Below, piece by piece: positions 4,679 through 5,698 of a stretch of 5,698 bases of DNA. Positions within the stretch are counted from its first letter, which is position 1. Each line of letters begins with the position of its first letter. The notes below the pieces were generated by a model. It saw only the letters and a list, made by a program, of their open reading frames with translations. It had not been told where the DNA came from and ran no database searches. This stretch comes from Candidatus Woesearchaeota archaeon (GTDB taxonomy: Archaea; Nanobdellota; Nanobdellia; Woesearchaeales; GW2011-AR4): the NCBI GenBank assembly GCA_016181325.1, contig JACOZO010000090.1, forward strand, positions 1 to 5,698. Direction: 5' to 3'. Made by a program: the position numbers and the translations under genes.

Positions 4679-5326
4679 ATGAAAAATCAGGATAAGAAAG
4701 GAAATCTGCTGCAGGAGTGGCTTGACGAGAAATATCTCAAAACTGGAAATACCAAGAAACTAATAGTGATGTTCAGCAGAAACAAGCCGTTTCCGTTCCT
4801 TGAGCTAAATGATTTTCTAAAGGCAGAGAAGGCTGCGGGCGTGCTGAAGGCGCTTTCAGGCGAAAAATTCCATGAGAAGGAATCTGACCTGTTCAAGTTC
4901 ATGCAGACTGATGACCTGAATAACACAAGCAGCAGGGAATTGCAGGAATTCAGGGATTTCCTTTATTCTAAGGAGTTCGTTGGCTACATGGAGCAGCTTA
5001 CCGGATTCAGGCTCAAAACTGATGCTATTGACCTTGCAGGCACGCTGTACCAGGACACAGACTACCTGCTGTGCCATGATGACCGGCTGGAAGGGAGGAA
5101 AATAGCGTATCTGTTCTACCTCTCTGACATGGAAGAAAAAGACGGCGGCTCGCTGAACCTGTTTGCGTCAAAAAGCGAGGTTCCGGTGAAAATAGGGAAG
5201 AAGATAATCCCAAGATTCAACACGTTTGCTTTTTTTGAGGTATCTCCAATATCTTTCCACGAGGTTGAGGAAGTCATTGCGCAGAAGCAGAGGATAGCCA
5301 TAGGGGGCTGGTTTTATGGCAGATAG
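4679..5326 (+). CDS. 2OG-Fe(II) oxygenase, Tpa1/Ofd1/OGFOD1 N-terminal-domain type
   Basis: This is predicted to be a 2-oxoglutarate- and Fe(II)-dependent prolyl hydroxylase. The closest family I recognise, Tpa1/Ofd1/OGFOD1, hydroxylates a proline of ribosomal protein uS12 in eukaryotes; the substrate here is inferred. The 215 residues hold a complete double-stranded beta-helix core: His133 and Asp135 in LLCHDDRLEGRKIAYLFYLS (the HxD iron ligands), DGGSLNLF at 155-162, PRFNTFAFFEVSPISFHEVE at 178-197 with distal iron ligand His194, and Arg205 in RIAIGGWFY as the likely 2OG-binding residue. The last block is especially like Tpa1. The protein stops where the eukaryotic C-terminal domain would begin, and the next gene supplies that domain. 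It starts at ATG 4679; a nearby ATG at 4669 is out of frame. Confidence 0.85.
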   Translation: MKNQDKKGNLLQEWLDEKYLKTGNTKKLIVMFSRNKPFPFLELNDFLKAEKAAGVLKALSGEKFHEKESDLFKFMQTDDLNNTSSRELQEFRDFLYSKEFVGYMEQLTGFRLKTDAIDLAGTLYQDTDYLLCHDDRLEGRKIAYLFYLSDMEEKDGGSLNLFASKSEVPVKIGKKIIPRFNTFAFFEVSPISFHEVEEVIAQKQRIAIGGWFYGR

Positions 5327-5698
5327 GATCATCATGAATCCTGCCTATAAGGCTGACGCGAATATCTCCCATATCAAGTCCATCTACAACTTAGATGCAT
5401 GGATAAGGAGCGTGAGCCTGCAGCAGTTTCTCGAAAAAGAATCTTATGGCAGGCTGAGAAACAGCATTGCTAAGTTAAGCTATAAAAAATTTGCCAGGCC
5501 GATGCATTTTTCATGCTCAAAAGCCGCCTGCCCAAAGGGTTTGGCTGATTTCCTGAGTTCAGGGGAGTTCCTTGGCCTTGCAAGATGCATAACAGGGGCG
5601 AAAATCAGGCGCATAAAGGCAGAAGGATTCTGCTTCGGGTGGAAGGATTACATGATACTGCATGACGAGGCTGTTGAGAAAGAAGGAATTGACATAAT
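5316..5698 (+). CDS. Tpa1/OGFOD1 C-terminal-domain-like protein, partial
   Basis: Translation from ATG 5316 runs open to the window edge (127 complete codons), so the C-terminus is missing. It opens with ADRIIMNPAYKADANISHIK and then DAWIRSVSLQQFLEKESYGR. This NP.Y...I then L..FL pattern is what I recall for the second, non-catalytic beta-helix domain of eukaryotic Tpa1/OGFOD1, directly after the catalytic domain. Near the edge, FGWKDYMILHDEAVEKEGID matches the Y.l.HD strand of that domain. The motif is HDE rather than HxD, so independent catalysis is uncertain. It overlaps the upstream oxygenase by 11 nt in a different frame, with GGGGG 8 nt before the ATG. The two products probably form one complex equivalent to the fused eukaryotic enzyme. 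A frameshift splitting one gene is possible but less likely. Confidence 0.7.
   Translation, partial: MADRIIMNPAYKADANISHIKSIYNLDAWIRSVSLQQFLEKESYGRLRNSIAKLSYKKFARPMHFSCSKAACPKGLADFLSSGEFLGLARCITGAKIRRIKAEGFCFGWKDYMILHDEAVEKEGIDI

Noticed and set aside
4687..5301. Several minus-strand frames of 61-79 codons
   Set aside because: They are shadows of the oxygenase gene, whose catalytic motifs are complete on the plus strand.

Overview
The window looks archaeal, most like a DPANN-type lineage such as Woesearchaeota or Pacearchaeota; the lineage is inference. Support: TATA boxes about 22-30 nt before several start codons, some of them leaderless; GGTGA-type Shine-Dalgarno sites on others; AGG/AGA-dominated arginine codons; a TrmB-family regulator; an AbrB/PIN toxin-antitoxin pair; and a secreted Ig-fold protein with a C-terminal membrane anchor.

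Layout. 1-264 (-): N-terminal part of ScpA, the kleisin of the SMC complex, running off the window. 265-585: intergenic, with the scpA promoter, a doubtful 36-residue ORF and the promoter of the next gene. 586-1643 (+): cell-surface protein with two beta-rich domains, a Pro/Gln/Glu linker and a C-terminal TM anchor. Its signal peptide is out of frame with the body. 1706-2476 (+): short TrmB-like regulator with its own, apparently leaderless, promoter. 2564-3233 (-): AbrB antitoxin and PIN toxin overlapping by 8 nt. 3234-3543: intergenic, with the antitoxin promoter, an orphan open frame and direct repeats. 3544-4096 (-): AT-rich pair of small genes joined by an ATGA overlap: a 61-66 residue Lys/Ser/Pro-rich peptide with an 11-residue repeat, lacking an in-frame start, and a 118-residue membrane protein. 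4104-4553 (-): DoxX-family membrane protein frameshifted by a perfect 25-bp tandem duplication. 4679-5698 (+): two overlapping genes matching the N- and C-terminal halves of the eukaryotic Tpa1/Ofd1/OGFOD1 prolyl hydroxylase; the second runs off the window.

How the parts relate. The clear functional units are the toxin-antitoxin operon and the oxygenase pair. The surface protein and TrmB-like gene are neighbours with separate transcription signals, so a regulatory link is only suggested. Three genes (surface protein, small peptide, doxX) carry frame-disrupting lesions. They are either real decay or switching events or assembly errors, and the 25-bp duplication in doxX is the most clear-cut. 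The best candidates for something new are the two-gene Tpa1-like oxygenase and the small AT-rich amphipathic-peptide/membrane-protein pair.
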